From the NCBI GenBank assembly GCA_021234155.1, contig JAJEKV010000015.1, positions 2,268,852 through 2,332,851 of the forward strand: a stretch of DNA of 64,000 bases. The letters run 5' to 3'. Both the position numbers and the translations under genes were made by a program. Positions 11,654 through 21,116 of the stretch are shown here, in pieces. This DNA is from Isoetes taiwanensis (lineage: Eukaryota; Streptophyta; Lycopodiopsida; Isoetales; Isoetaceae). Each line of letters starts with the position of its first letter. The first letter of the stretch is position 1. The notes under the pieces were generated by a model, which saw nothing but the letters and a program-made list of their open reading frames with translations, did no database searches and had not been told where the DNA came from.

Positions 11654-12214
11654 CGTGACATAAAACTCTAGTACACTCTTCAACACCTTGACTTTGACCT
11701 TTAATAGGCGTGGGATCTTCAAGTAAGAATTTTCTGCATGTTCGAGGATGGTGAACTTAAAGAGCAAACTAGCTCCACTGGAAAAAAAACCGAAAAAAAA
11801 GTAGTGAGGCAAAGCAAAAAAACATGAGCATTGTGCCGTGGACGCAACAACAAGGGTCTCAAGAGCAAGGAAATTATTGTGCGCCTTTTAGAAAAACTTG
11901 TGGCCAAAGAATTCACTTTAGATGAAATGGCTAAGGAGGCTAAGACGTAAGCTTCATTTGCTTTGTCGTGTACTTTTTTTCTTCACTTAGAATTACAATC
12001 TTTTTCTTCTTCCAGTTAGAAGGACATTGTCACCTGCCAGTCCGAGTTGATGAAGCAACTAAACCTAGAAAACTGGGAGGAGTGCAAGCTTCTTTACCCA
12101 ACTTGTACGACAGACAGCACAATCAGAGAGCATGCAGTTAACTTCAGTGGCTGGGTGAGTTTTGCAGAAAACATGTTTTGTCTTCCAGCCTTTTGTCTCA
12201 CTGTTCTCTTACAG

Positions 12215-12663
12215 AACAAGAAGAAAGGGCTGCCAGCATGCTTTTTGAACCTGGTTCGTAGGGCCAAAGAGAAAAGGCAGAGACTAAAGGCCATTGAACA
12301 TGGAAAAAGAAGTCGGCTCTAGCAGTTTTGACACTAGCTACGAAAGATTCACAATGTTTGGCCAGGACTGCTTGTATAGGGTTGTACAGGGTGATTGCAC
12401 CAGGCTGGGGACAGTTGTGGAAAAGCAAAACTTCACACTGTACATAGCCGATATTCCTTATAGCTTCAGAATTAAAGATAGCGCCTTCGATGATGAGGCT
12501 TTCACGCATTTGCAAGTTCGTGCTTTTTTGGACGGCCTAAAGGAAGTCACGCTATCTGCAAACTGGCATGGAGGGTAACTATTTTTCATTCCAACCTGCA
12601 GACCATGTCCGTGCTCAAACCTATAGGAGCGGTCTGCAACACCGGCTCCAAGAACTGTATATG
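12215..12663 (+). pseudogene. Exon 5: methyltransferase catalytic half (motif IV)
   Basis: After a Lys-rich start the frame shifts near 12298 and then reads YRVVQGDCTRL, FTLYIADIPYSFR and AFDDEAFTHLQVRAFLDGL. GDC followed by ADIPY corresponds to the GDxxE...(D/N/S)PP(Y/F/W) region of amino DNA methyltransferases. The second residue of the tetrapeptide is Ile, not the usual Pro. A second one-base shift near 12576 is needed to continue with TIFHSNLQTMSVLKPIGA up to the GTAAGC donor. Confidence 0.75.
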
Positions 12664-12738
12664 GTAAGCCTTTCATACGTTAAAGCTCTTCTTTTTACTG
12701 TAACTCCACGGTATAATTCTTTCCACAGTTGCCTTGCT

Positions 12739-12864
12739 GTATAAATTTATACAGTTGGAGCTGGTATAAATTTATACATCATGGCAACCGTGATATAAAT
12801 TTATACAACAAGGCAACCGTGGTATAAATTTATACAGCAAGGCAACCATGGTATAAATTTAAAC
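12739..12864. repeat. Tandem array of GTATAAATTTATAC palindromes, 29-bp period (intron 5)
   Basis: Motif starts are 12739, 12764, 12793, 12822 and 12851, that is, spacings of 25, 29, 29 and 29 bp. The repeating spacer is CAAGGCAACCGTG. Copies at 12739, 12764 and 12822 are exact; the others have one mismatch. The array lies wholly inside the intron between the two methyltransferase exons. Confidence 0.9.
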
Positions 12865-12937
12865 CGCTACACTACTAGGATTACTTATTTTCATTGTTTT
12901 CTTTCTGCTAATTTAGAATTACTGTATTGACTGGCAG

Positions 12938-13616
12938 GCTGAAGACGAATGTCAAAGGACATGGTGGTGGTCCGCACTTAATGAGCTGCTTCGAGCATTT
13001 CCACATAGGTTATTACAGCGCAGACACCAAAAAAACCATGGTACATTTCAATACGCAGAATGAGAAGATGCCTCCATGCAATGCTTTCTAGTTCCCTGCT
13101 GTCTTGCAAAAGTTGAGAGACCCACAGAGACAAGGCATTGTGGTGTCCCATTACCAGAAGCCCCAAAGGCTTATTAACAATTTGATACAGTGGTTTTCTC
13201 GCCCGGGCGACTGGATTTTGGATGCATTCTCTGGAACAGGCACCACAGCAATTTGCGCCCTTAAGGAGGGGCGTAATGTTGTTTCAGTTGATATAGACCC
13301 AGACAAAATAAGTTTCATCAGAACCGGGATAAGCTCATGTGAATCGTTTCCTGATGAAAATGAGGAACTGGGAGCAAAAAATGGTGCTGGGGATGTTAAA
13401 GGCACTTACACAGAAATCCAGCCTCCAATTACGGGAAGAAAAGATGAGGAGGTGGAGTTTGTGGACCTGGAGCCTGTGGAGCTAGAGCCCGCCAATCTGC
13501 CTGTTCCAATGGCATTAGAATCAGAAGCAGGCATCTCTGGCTTTGTGGCCTCACAAGAGACAGATCAAAAGGGGTACGAGAGTCCTGTGGACTGGGAAGA
13601 GCCTCCTCTCGTATGA
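12938..13616 (+). pseudogene. Exon 6: methyltransferase SAM-binding half (motifs X and I) and acidic tail
   Basis: The conserved core is SHYQKPQRLINNLIQWFS, RPGDWILDAFSGTGTTAICA and EGRNVVSVDID. This matches the QKP...LLxxLI...PGDxVLDxFxGSGTT motif X-I block of beta-class methyltransferases. An in-frame TAG (13089-13091) lies upstream of it. An acidic tail rich in EPVELEP follows. The terminal TGA lies inside a GTATGAATTTATAC copy of the palindrome that recurs in this gene's introns. Confidence 0.85.
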
Positions 13617-13624
13617 ATTTATAC
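13611..13624. repeat. Palindrome site overlapping the methyltransferase stop codon
   Basis: GTATGAATTTATAC, one mismatch from the array motif. Its TGA is the end of the reading frame; in the consensus motif the same position would read TAA, also a stop. Confidence 0.7.
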
Positions 13625-14057
13625 AGACAGATTGAAATGTCAACATATCATTGCATGGATGTTTGAGTGCCTCTCTTGTTTTATTTTAAGCTATGTACTA
13701 AGAATTGCAATACATATAAATGATAATTTTTAAATCGAGAAGTTTGTGTCTTCAACAATGTTTAATTAGAACAACCCTTTCTTGCTCCATGATTTCAAAC
13801 TCTTTCTTTTTTACGTTTGATTTTGGTAGTACTTACATTAAGTGTGCAAAAAGACAAACTATATTTGCTTCTATTTTCAACAATAAGAACTTGTTCAGTT
13901 TCCAAAACTAGTGTTTTTCTCCTTAAAACAAGCATTTTTTTTCCTGCTTTTTTTTTTTTTTTTTGAAATAGCTTTAAAAGTGTTATTTTTTCTGCAATAT
14001 TCCGAACGCTAGGTGCTCAACAATCTATTTTGCTCCCTATTTTGTCTGTTTTTTCAA
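13617..14057. other. AT-rich 3' region of the transposon
   Basis: No gene recognised. Contains a run of 18 T near 13947-13964. Presumably 3' UTR and subterminal DNA of the element. Confidence 0.5.
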
Positions 14058-14134
14058 GTTTTCAAATTTTTTAAAGGAATCTTTCAAACGCACTTCTTAA
14101 ATAAGTGCGTTTCATTTTAAACCTTGTTTTGTCC
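14058..14134 (-). repeat. Right terminal inverted repeat
   Basis: Inverted match to 6769-6853. It contains a 10-bp inverted repeat, AAACGCACTT and AAGTGCGTTT, separated by 7 nt at 14086-14112. Helitron Rep coding sequence begins directly outside at 14135. Confidence 0.8.
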
Positions 14135-16200
14135 TCGAAGTACTGGATATGTAGGCAATTCAGCAGAGATGATCTCATCTATCCATTCGATTGGTATATC
14201 ATGTTCAATACACAAAACGAGATGGGCATGTGGCAATCCACGTTTTTGAAACTCTGTGACTGTTATCACATATGATATGCATTGGAAGAATTTATGAAGA
14301 AGCTTCTTTAGCCATTGTAATCTTCCATGAAAGCATCAGATAACGATCATACGAACATCAGACGCATTTTGTCCAGGTTTGAATCTGACTCGTATTTCTG
14401 GCCAATCTGTATTTGTAGTCATAGTGATGAATAATGTTGGACGACCTTTTGATCTAGATAGTGCTAGTACATTGGCAACTTGCACAGAGCACTATCTTTG
14501 ACACCCCAAAAAGGATGATGGTAAAACAACATCATTTTGAGCATCTTTCTCTCGCCAGAATAATCCTCGTCATATTGCACTCTTCTATTCCAAAATGTTG
14601 GTATCTGAAGTAGTTTAATCGGGCATCCTCAACTCACGAATACATGTCAACCAAATATTCTCCATACAAATGGCCTAATTGAAGAAAGCATTCCTCATGT
14701 AGCAATCTATATCTGTACCACTGCAATTGTGTAAAGCCAAGTTCATTTCCAAGTCCCCAACCGATAGTACCATGTGGAAAGAAAAGTGGATATTGCAGCG
14801 GCTCGTACATAGGATCGAGGATGTTCATGAAAGTTGGTTCCCCCTCGTTATGGATCCAGAAACCAGCCATCCGAAGAGAAATATCAGCTATATTACTGGC
14901 GTCTGTGATAGCCGCAACTTTATTACTCGCAACTGCTCCTTGAATCGTTATGTACGCTAATGGCAAATGCATGCTTCCCATGGTTCGGAGATTTTGGATA
15001 AATGGGTTTGTTCGATTAAGGATTAAACTATAGCAACCCATTGAAATGGTACTTGCTGGTCTCGAGTTTGTGAATATGGCTAAGAATCATCATATATATA
15101 CCAGTGTATTGGATGCCTCGATTCTACAGTGGTCATAGTCAATGGTATGTTCGCCCAATAATAGTCACTGATGAAGGGAATTCCAAATTTACGAAGCTGC
15201 CACTAACTCCAAACATGTTAAAACAAAATAATCTGTTCACTTTTCTTGCTATTTAGCTAGTTCTTGCATGTTATATAGGTTATTCAAAGTTGTGGGTAAA
15301 GGGGGTAGTTTTCGCAATAACCACTTCTCCCTTATTGCAAGAGAACCCATTTTGCTCGACGTTGAGCAATGGAATTTGTCAATATGTGCATGTCTTATTC
15401 TATGAGCACATCACGTATGTTGCACTCGAGATCGCCAATGTATTGAAGCCCTCATCCCTAAATTAGGAGATGCCATTCTCGAATACAATTCTGCATTTAC
15501 ATTTCTTTCATCTGTTTCGATAGCTATAGATGTGGCCCCTATATGTTCTTGTTCTTCACTTTAGGATGTATAGTCATCATTTGTGGCTAGGGATGATGTA
15601 TAATATTGTTCAATGGGTTCAATAGATCATTGCTGCATGACATTTACATTAGTCACATTTGCATTTACTCGTTGACGTTTTCTCGCAACATCTACGAGCC
15701 TCTCATGTTTTCTCTTATCTTATATTATCTTATCTTATCTTATCTTATCTTATCTTATCTTATCTTATCTTATCTTATCTTATCTTATCTTATCTTATCT
15801 TATCTTATCTTATCTTTGAAGCTCACTCGAGATTGAAGGAAGTTCCATGGAGGCTAAATCATTAGCCATTGTGTTTGCAGTTATAAGTACGGGCATAACA
15901 TCTACTAGAGTAGTGTTTGAATTGCCTTGTGGTATTTGTATATGCTCAATCTGGCTAATCAACTCCAATTGCTGCATTGATTGACTAGACGATGTAATGT
16001 TTGGGTTAGTAGCCACGGATACACAATTCATTTGAGAATCTATGCGTCTTTTATAGCGTTGTCTATCTTTTTCTCGTGCTTTTTCCCTACCATCTTCAGT
16101 TAAATCTACTCGTAATGCTCGTGATGCTCTTTGCCTTTCTAGTCTTCTCTCCCTACTCTCCTAGATAAGTGTGCATAAAGTTATCTACTTCTTTCTTGTA
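14135..16200 (-). pseudogene. Helitron Rep (HUH) half, 5' part of the split RepHel gene
   Basis: Read right to left. An Arg-rich N-terminal RRLERQRASRALR region lies near 16120. A Helitron-like N-terminal domain has LDPMYEPLQYPLFFPHG (about 14815) and YRLLHEECFLQLGHLYGEYLVDMYS (about 14700-14640). The Rep core has EFQKRGLPHAHLVL (about 14230), whose PHAH is the HUH metal-binding motif of rolling-circle replicases. The frame runs to ISAELPTYPVLR at 14135, where the TIR transposon begins, and resumes below 6769 with TERCSPKGFPD. Frameshifts and stops are present, and a (TTATC)n microsatellite sits inside it. Confidence 0.85.
15714..15815. repeat. (TTATC)n microsatellite
   Basis: About 20 copies of a 5-bp unit. 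Open frames across it are translations of the repeat and not genes. Confidence 0.95.
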
Positions 16201-16813
16201 TTCTATCCCTACTCTCCTCAGATATGTTCGCACCTTATTTGTTTGATAGCCCTCCCATCGGCACGTGGTAGGGCAATGTTTTAAAATTCAACCCAACCAC
16301 ACTGTTATAAGGAATCCCATTCTCTAGTTCAAAAAAAAAAAATTTGATGTAAGATGTGATGTCATGGTTCCCCCTTTCTTGCTCTGCAAGCCATCCATGA
16401 TGGGCCATCCTCGCTCTTTGTGATTTCTTGTTCTGCAGGCAATTCCGACGTCGCCCAAAGTATGAAGTCTGCCATAGCTTGACCATCTGCGGAATAAGCA
16501 CATGCGACCTCTAACCTGTGGTATATAGGTGTCGGTTCGAAGACATTGGCGGTTCAAAAGTTATATGGCGACATTTTCCTTTCTTATTGGAGTTCAATGG
16601 CAGCTGATGAAAACAGCGTAGATGGATTTTTGCAGCTCAGAGCTTTCAAATCTCGACATATAACTTGTTGTAGCAGAAAATGGGGGACCATGATTCAGGT
16701 TGATGATCGTTGAGGTTTTTGTGTTGTTGATTTTTGTGTTGTATGATTGATTTTCTTCTTGAATAGACGGAACTAGAGAAGAAGAAGAAGATAGAGAGGG
16801 TGATAGCAAGCGA
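16201..16813. other. No recognised gene between Helitron and Ty3/gypsy remnants
   Basis: Short open frames on the minus strand (16235-16557, 16594-16809) show no conserved domain. The Ser-rich one may be the tail of the neighbouring retroelement. Confidence 0.4.
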
Positions 16814-17565
16814 TCACGAATGCGGGGTGTTAGGGTACCTAGGGTGTGTCTGGCGCTGAAGCTTCAGTACTCCATGGTCAGAATCTGAGACATGAATTGG
16901 AGCAGAGACAAGAGCCGAATCAAGACGTGGAGCAGAAACATGAATAATAAGGACAGAATCAGGAGCCCACGATACTACACAGACTGAAGTAGATGTTGGT
17001 GTAGAGGCATGAACTACAGATGAACTGGAACTAGAGCTAGAACCAGCAAATTGAAAAGATCTAGAGCGCCAATCAATCTGCGGGTTATGTAATTCGAGCC
17101 AAGGAAGACCCAAGACTACTGATGCATGTGGGTTGGCAATGAGATTGAATGAAACGCTGCAAGAAACTTCCTGGAACAAAAGTTAAAGAGGTGCAGTATA
17201 TTCTTGTGACTGCGCCTGAAAATATCTCATGCCCATCAATCACATCGTCAGAGTTGTGATGCTTGACCCGGCTTCTAGGGATGGCATGCTTAGTAGCAGA
17301 CACATTATCCATAAAGCAAGCATTCGCTCCACTATCAAGTTGCGCCAACGCCTCTATCCTTCCAACCTCCAACTCCAATGTAATAGAGATAAAAAAATCT
17401 TTACTGACCTTGTGCATATTTCCAGGTTGTGTCTATGGCAATCTGTCAGAACTCAGAAGCATAAACTGAAGCTGGACGAGAACCTTGCCTGAGATTGCCC
17501 AGCTTGATCACTGCTGTGCGCTGTCGATCAGTGTCTTCAAGACACGCCTCGAGTTCCTGCAACGT
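16814..17565 (-). pseudogene. Ty3/gypsy retrotransposon gag-protease remnant
   Basis: Minus strand, 5' to 3': a gag end with DTDRQRTAVIKLGNLRQGS and SVYASEF-stop-QIA (17545-17440), then retropepsin with LAQLDSGANACFMD (about 17330), and after a frameshift VVLGLPWLELHNPQIDWRS (about 17110). DSGA is the aspartyl protease active site, and the LGxPWLxxHNPxIDW block is diagnostic of Ty3/gypsy proteases. Reverse transcriptase, RNase H and integrase are not present nearby, and no LTRs were recognised, so it is a fragment. The TGA in gag sits where Arg is expected. Confidence 0.8.
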
Positions 17566-17940
17566 AACATAAACATTTACCCTAGGATACTAACCATGCG
17601 ATTTAGATACCAGAGCATGTTTATAGCATAGAATATTCAGACTCCACGCTAGACTTAGATCATTTTAAATTATAAGACTTAACTATATTTCCTTGAGCAT
17701 ATTGGAGAACATCATCATCTGCCATATCCATACCTTTGAAGACTACCAGTCTTCGTCTTTTTCCAATAGTCCAATGCAACCAACTTGCTGCTAAATAAAA
17801 AGCCTGGTTTCGTAACTATGTCCAGGTACTTGCATAAATTGCCAAAAGCACTTGTTGACATGTTTACTTGCCTAGATCATTTTAATTTGATAAATGTCAA
17901 AAGACATAGTAAAAGTAGCACCTGGCATATGTATCAACCC
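17566..17940. other. No recognisable feature
   Basis: AT-rich with short frames only. Confidence 0.5.
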
Positions 17941-18441
17941 TCAACATGTTTCCTTTTGCTTCTTCTTAAAGCCATAGGAGATACCAAGACCACCTTGAAA
18001 ACAAAGAAGATAGCAGCTTCTACGGATGACTGAGAATATTGGATAAATCCAATTGCAAGATTCTAACCCTAAAAGGTTATCCTGCTTTTTTCCTTGCCTC
18101 AAATCGTGACACTGTATGGAGCCATATTCTACTTCTATTTTCTGTAGTATAGTACTTTCTTCGCCACAATCCAATCCTTTGTTTTTTGGACAAAGCATTT
18201 CGTTTGCTCCACATTTCAAAAACCACGATGTGGATTCAGCTGGAGGTAGGGCTTCGATTAACCTTCTTAGATTTATGCAGTCTTGGTTCTTCTCAGGATC
18301 AATTAACTTCTTACGAGAACTCAACACCACCAATTCGGCTTCTCCAGTATATAGCAAATGCCTAAAATTGTAAGCAATGTGGCACAAACAGTCCCCCCTC
18401 TCCTTGATACCTGCAGCCAAATCCGACTCGTTCACATTCAT
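17941..18441 (-). CDS. Unrecognised 166-codon reading frame, probably one exon of a host gene
   Basis: A single uninterrupted frame from ATG 18441 to TGA 17941. The composition is coding-like: Cys-rich GDCLCHIAYNFRHLLYTG, the charged LRRLIEALPPAESTSWF, LKCGANEMLCPK, and a C-terminal CLLCFQ-like and Lys-rich end. I do not recognise the family. A GCAG|GT near 18407 could be an internal acceptor, so the true start is uncertain. It may be a fragment captured with the nearby transposons or a remnant of a longer gene. Confidence 0.45.
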   Translation of the reverse strand: MNVNESDLAAGIKERGDCLCHIAYNFRHLLYTGEAELVVLSSRKKLIDPEKNQDCINLRRLIEALPPAESTSWFLKCGANEMLCPKNKGLDCGEESTILQKIEVEYGSIQCHDLRQGKKQDNLLGLESCNWIYPIFSVIRRSCYLLCFQGGLGISYGFKKKQKETC

Positions 18442-19398
18442 AGGTTAGATTTGCTCATCTCAATTGTGCAATTTTTAGTTTGTTTTTCATCGAATTGTAC
18501 GAGTTGAAACTAAGCTTTGAGTTTTCTTCATCTTTGCAGGTCAGGATCGAATGAAATCTTCTAAAATCATTACGTCTGCTATTTTTCTAGATCGTGTAAA
18601 GGTAAGAAACTGCATGTGCAGTATTGGCACAAAGTTCTCACTTTTCTTTATGTCACTAGCAAGGCATTTTCATTTGCTTTTTGGAAACCAGACTCATCTC
18701 AAAATAGCAAATAGCATTAATAATCTGCATCTCATTTGCACTAAGATGGGCTCTACTGATGTCTGTTGTGTGTTTATTTTGTTTCTTAAGGCTGTCAAAA
18801 AGTTTTACAGGATGCTTCGCGCAATATCTTGAGTATGAAAATTTTTTCTCGCTCTCGTTCTAAACTTTAACATCCTTCAAAGTACTAGAATTTCTTCTAT
18901 TTATGCTTCAAGAGGTTGCAAAGGTTGGAGTTGAAAGAACGAGCATTGTATTGGAGATTGTGTACACAACCAAATATGGATCATCTCATCTCATGCCCTT
19001 ACATAATGTTATCCTTTTTGCTTTAGAATTTTCTTTAGAAGTGTCTGCGGGATTGAACTTGAAAGTGATTATGTTCATTAAATACAAGATAGACACATCT
19101 TCATTGTCTTTGCATTTTTTGGAACTACCTATCTCTAATAATTTATCGTGCATGAGCTATGAGCCGAGAGTCTTGTGATAGCTTTGGCAGTACCTCTGGC
19201 TGACCCAATGCATATGCATCTTTTAGTTGAATTGATTGCATTTGTACCTCTTTCTTGATTTAAATTTCTTGCCCTTTTGTTCCAGTTATATGATGTAAAG
19301 ACAGAAGAATTGTGCATGACTTATACCGAGTCTTTCTAAAAGTTTAGCGAAAATAGATTATTGTTAGTATTTATCATGACTGGCTCACTTTCTTAAGC
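18442..19398. other. No supported gene
   Basis: Several plus-strand frames of 60-90 codons lack conserved motifs. A TTGCAG/GTAAG pair around 18535-18602 could bound an exon but gives no recognisable protein. Confidence 0.4.
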
Positions 19399-19462
19399 AC
19401 AAGGAAGTCGGAGAAGAGAAATGTTCGAGGCAACCTTGGCCGCCGTGATAAATTTCTTCTTA
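19399..19462 (+). repeat. Truncated copy of the palindromic SINE-like repeat
   Basis: Carries GAAGAGAAATGTTCG, an eroded palindromic core (GGCAACCTTGGCCGCCG) and GATAAATTTCTT, the same order as the copies at 3.5 kb and 43.9 kb. The tRNA-like head is missing. Confidence 0.6.
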
Positions 19463-20009
19463 GATAAGCACGTATTATCTCGTGAAATGGTTTTCATTGC
19501 AAAAAAGTGCATAGGAGAAATGTTTATTTGAAGGATGAGTTTTATGAGGTGATAAAGGCACAAAGATTCTACATTTAATGATATCATTTACTAATATTAA
19601 CGGTTGAGCACGTACACACTTCAAAGCCAAAAGATACATAGGGTATATACATTTATTTGTCTATTGATAATATACTTGTACTTGACTAACCATTTCAGAA
19701 AAATAAAAAGGCGAAAAGTTTTTAGAGTTTGGAAAAAATTGAGGCATCATTATGAGCTGCCACATTACCTCGTAAGAGAACTAAATTAGTAGATGGCATT
19801 GTGATATAGACACGGATTTACAAAAGTCTAAAGGTAAATAAAAGAATTCTCCATTTGACTTTGTGGAAATTTTTGGAAATGGCAACTTTTGGGGCCGATT
19901 CTTCAATAACGACTTTGAGACATTTTGGCCATTTGGTACTATGCTCACATGTTCGCACCTAAACGATTGCCCATGTTATATATGGAGAGCATAGCTCAAG
20001 AACACAATC

Positions 20010-20867
20010 GTGGCATCCCATCAGCAGCAACAGGAAGAACATTTGAAGCAGCCTATTGAGCAGTACCAAGGTCGACTATCCACATCCCACATTGTTGATA
20101 ATGTCCTTAGGAAACTCAGGAATTTGAATCATGAAATTGCAATGTTCTTCTTTGATTGGATTGGTTCTAGAGCTGAATTTGCTCACAATACATTTTCCTA
20201 TAACGCCCTGATTCAATTGCTATCAGAAGCTCAGAAGCATGACTATGCCTGTAAGTATTTTGAAAAGATGAAAGCAACCGGATGTATGCCTGATATTTAT
20301 ACCTGCAACTCAATGATCTCCTGTCTCTATAAAACCGGGCATTTTAAAAGTCCCTTAGAAATGCTTGATGAAATGGATAATGCCAAGTGCAAACCTGACC
20401 TTGATTACCTACAACACGTTGATTGATGGAATTTGGAAGTCTAAGACAGTAGGAGATCCCTCTTTTTTTACTAGAGAAGATGGTGAAAGCTGGTTGTTAG
20501 CCTGATGTTCGTACTTTCAACGCACTGATAAAGAGTAGTTGTAAGATGGAGAAGGTAGAACAGGCTTGTGAATTTCTAGAAAAAATGAAGCATGAATGTT
20601 GCAGTCCAAATGTTGTTACTTACAACACTTTGATTCATGGGCTATGTGGGGCAAAACAGATGGACCAGGCATCTATTCTTATTTCAGATATGGTGAAAAG
20701 TGAATGCTACCTAGATATTGTGATCTACAACACATTAATTAATAGTCATTGTAAGGCACGTGATATTAAGCAGCCACATAAGTTGCTAGATGATATGATA
20801 AAAAATGGTTTTGTTCCAGATGTTATTACCTACAATAGCTTGATTGATGGACTTTGTAAAGAAAAAA
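20010..20867 (+). pseudogene. P-class PPR gene, 5' part (split by insertion)
   Basis: Starts ATGGCATCCCATCAG and encodes 35-residue PPR repeats such as NTFSYNALIQLLSEA, DIYTCNSMISCLYKTG, NVVTYNTLIHGLCGA, DIVIYNTLINSHCKA and DVITYNSLIDGLCKE. P-class PPR proteins bind organellar RNA, one nucleotide per repeat. Frameshifts occur between about 20425 and 20545, so the frame is broken apart from the insertion. The reading stops at GLCKE next to 20868 and resumes after 24938 with IDDAND and more PPR repeats. Confidence 0.85.
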
Positions 20868-21011
20868 ACAAGGTGCTGCGCACGAAGGGTTGCCCTCTGT
20901 GTCCCGAGGGTGAAGTGGCTTAAATCATACTTCAAAGTCATGTTTTCACAATCAATCAAATTGCTACTTCAAAAAAATACAGTACTTGATTCTTGTTTTC
21001 AACAAGAATTT

Positions 21012-21116
21012 CATCCTTCGAGCAAGTCACCAGCATATCGTAGGCATATGCCGCCATATACCTCGATATGCCCACAAACCCACATGAGCGAGGGTTTGCC
21101 CCCCTGGAGCAACCCA
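21012..21116 (+). repeat. Dispersed hairpin-ended repeat, copy 1
   Basis: Shares with 24838-24938 the order GTCACCAG, GCATAT palindromic block, ACAAACCCACA, GGGTTTGCCCCCCT, GCAACCCAAAAA. The GGGTTTGCCCC...GGGGCAACCC part can fold back on itself. Confidence 0.75.

Larger units (their letters stand above)
10077..13616 (+). pseudogene. ParB-like domain plus beta-class DNA (N4C/N6A) methyltransferase gene, six exons, decayed
   Basis: Exon map from frames and GT-AG sites: 10077-10385, 10456-11412, 11708-11946, 12016-12154, 12215-12663, 12938-13616. Phases agree at every junction. The encoded protein has an N-terminal unknown region, an acidic then Lys-rich linker, a ParB-like domain (exon 2), a helical linker, and a methyltransferase with catalytic motif IV before SAM motif I, the beta-class order. 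The product would methylate the exocyclic amine of A or C using S-adenosylmethionine. In-frame stops occur at 10242 (TAA), 11374 (TAG), 11825 (TGA), 12017 (TAG) and 13089 (TAG), with single-base frameshifts near 12298 and 12576. Bacteriophage and bacterial proteins often pair ParB-like and methyltransferase domains; a eukaryotic transposon version with introns is unusual. Confidence 0.8.
6769..14134. mobile_element. 7.4-kb TIR transposon encoding a DUF7869-type protein and a ParB-DNA methyltransferase
   Basis: The ends are inverted repeats. The left end starts GGAC, then CAAAGTTTAAATTGAAAC and ACTTATTT; the right end read inward starts GGAC, then CAAGGTTTAAAATGAAAC and ACTTATTT. Both later share GAAAGATTCCTT. 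Inside are two divergent genes separated by about 280 bp, a leftward putative transposase (7191-9794) and a rightward ParB-methyltransferase gene (10077-13616). The element interrupts a Helitron RepHel gene whose two halves lie exactly outside these ends, which fixes the borders independently. I saw no clear target-site duplication. Both genes carry frameshifts and stops, so this copy is not functional. Confidence 0.85.

Noticed and set aside
12739-12864. CRISPR-like array (regular 29-bp repeat)
   Set aside because: The spacers are themselves repeated and not unique, only five units exist, and the array lies in a eukaryotic intron.
10077-13616. Alternative genetic code (TAA/TAG read as Gln) for the methyltransferase gene
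   Set aside because: Several stops fall where Gln would fit, as in some green algae and ciliates. But a TGA stop and single-base frameshifts are also present, CAA/CAG are used normally, and the PPR gene in the same window reads with standard stops. Ordinary decay by C-to-T change is simpler.
15606-15865. Repetitive SYLILSYLIL frames
   Set aside because: Direct translation of the (TTATC)n microsatellite.
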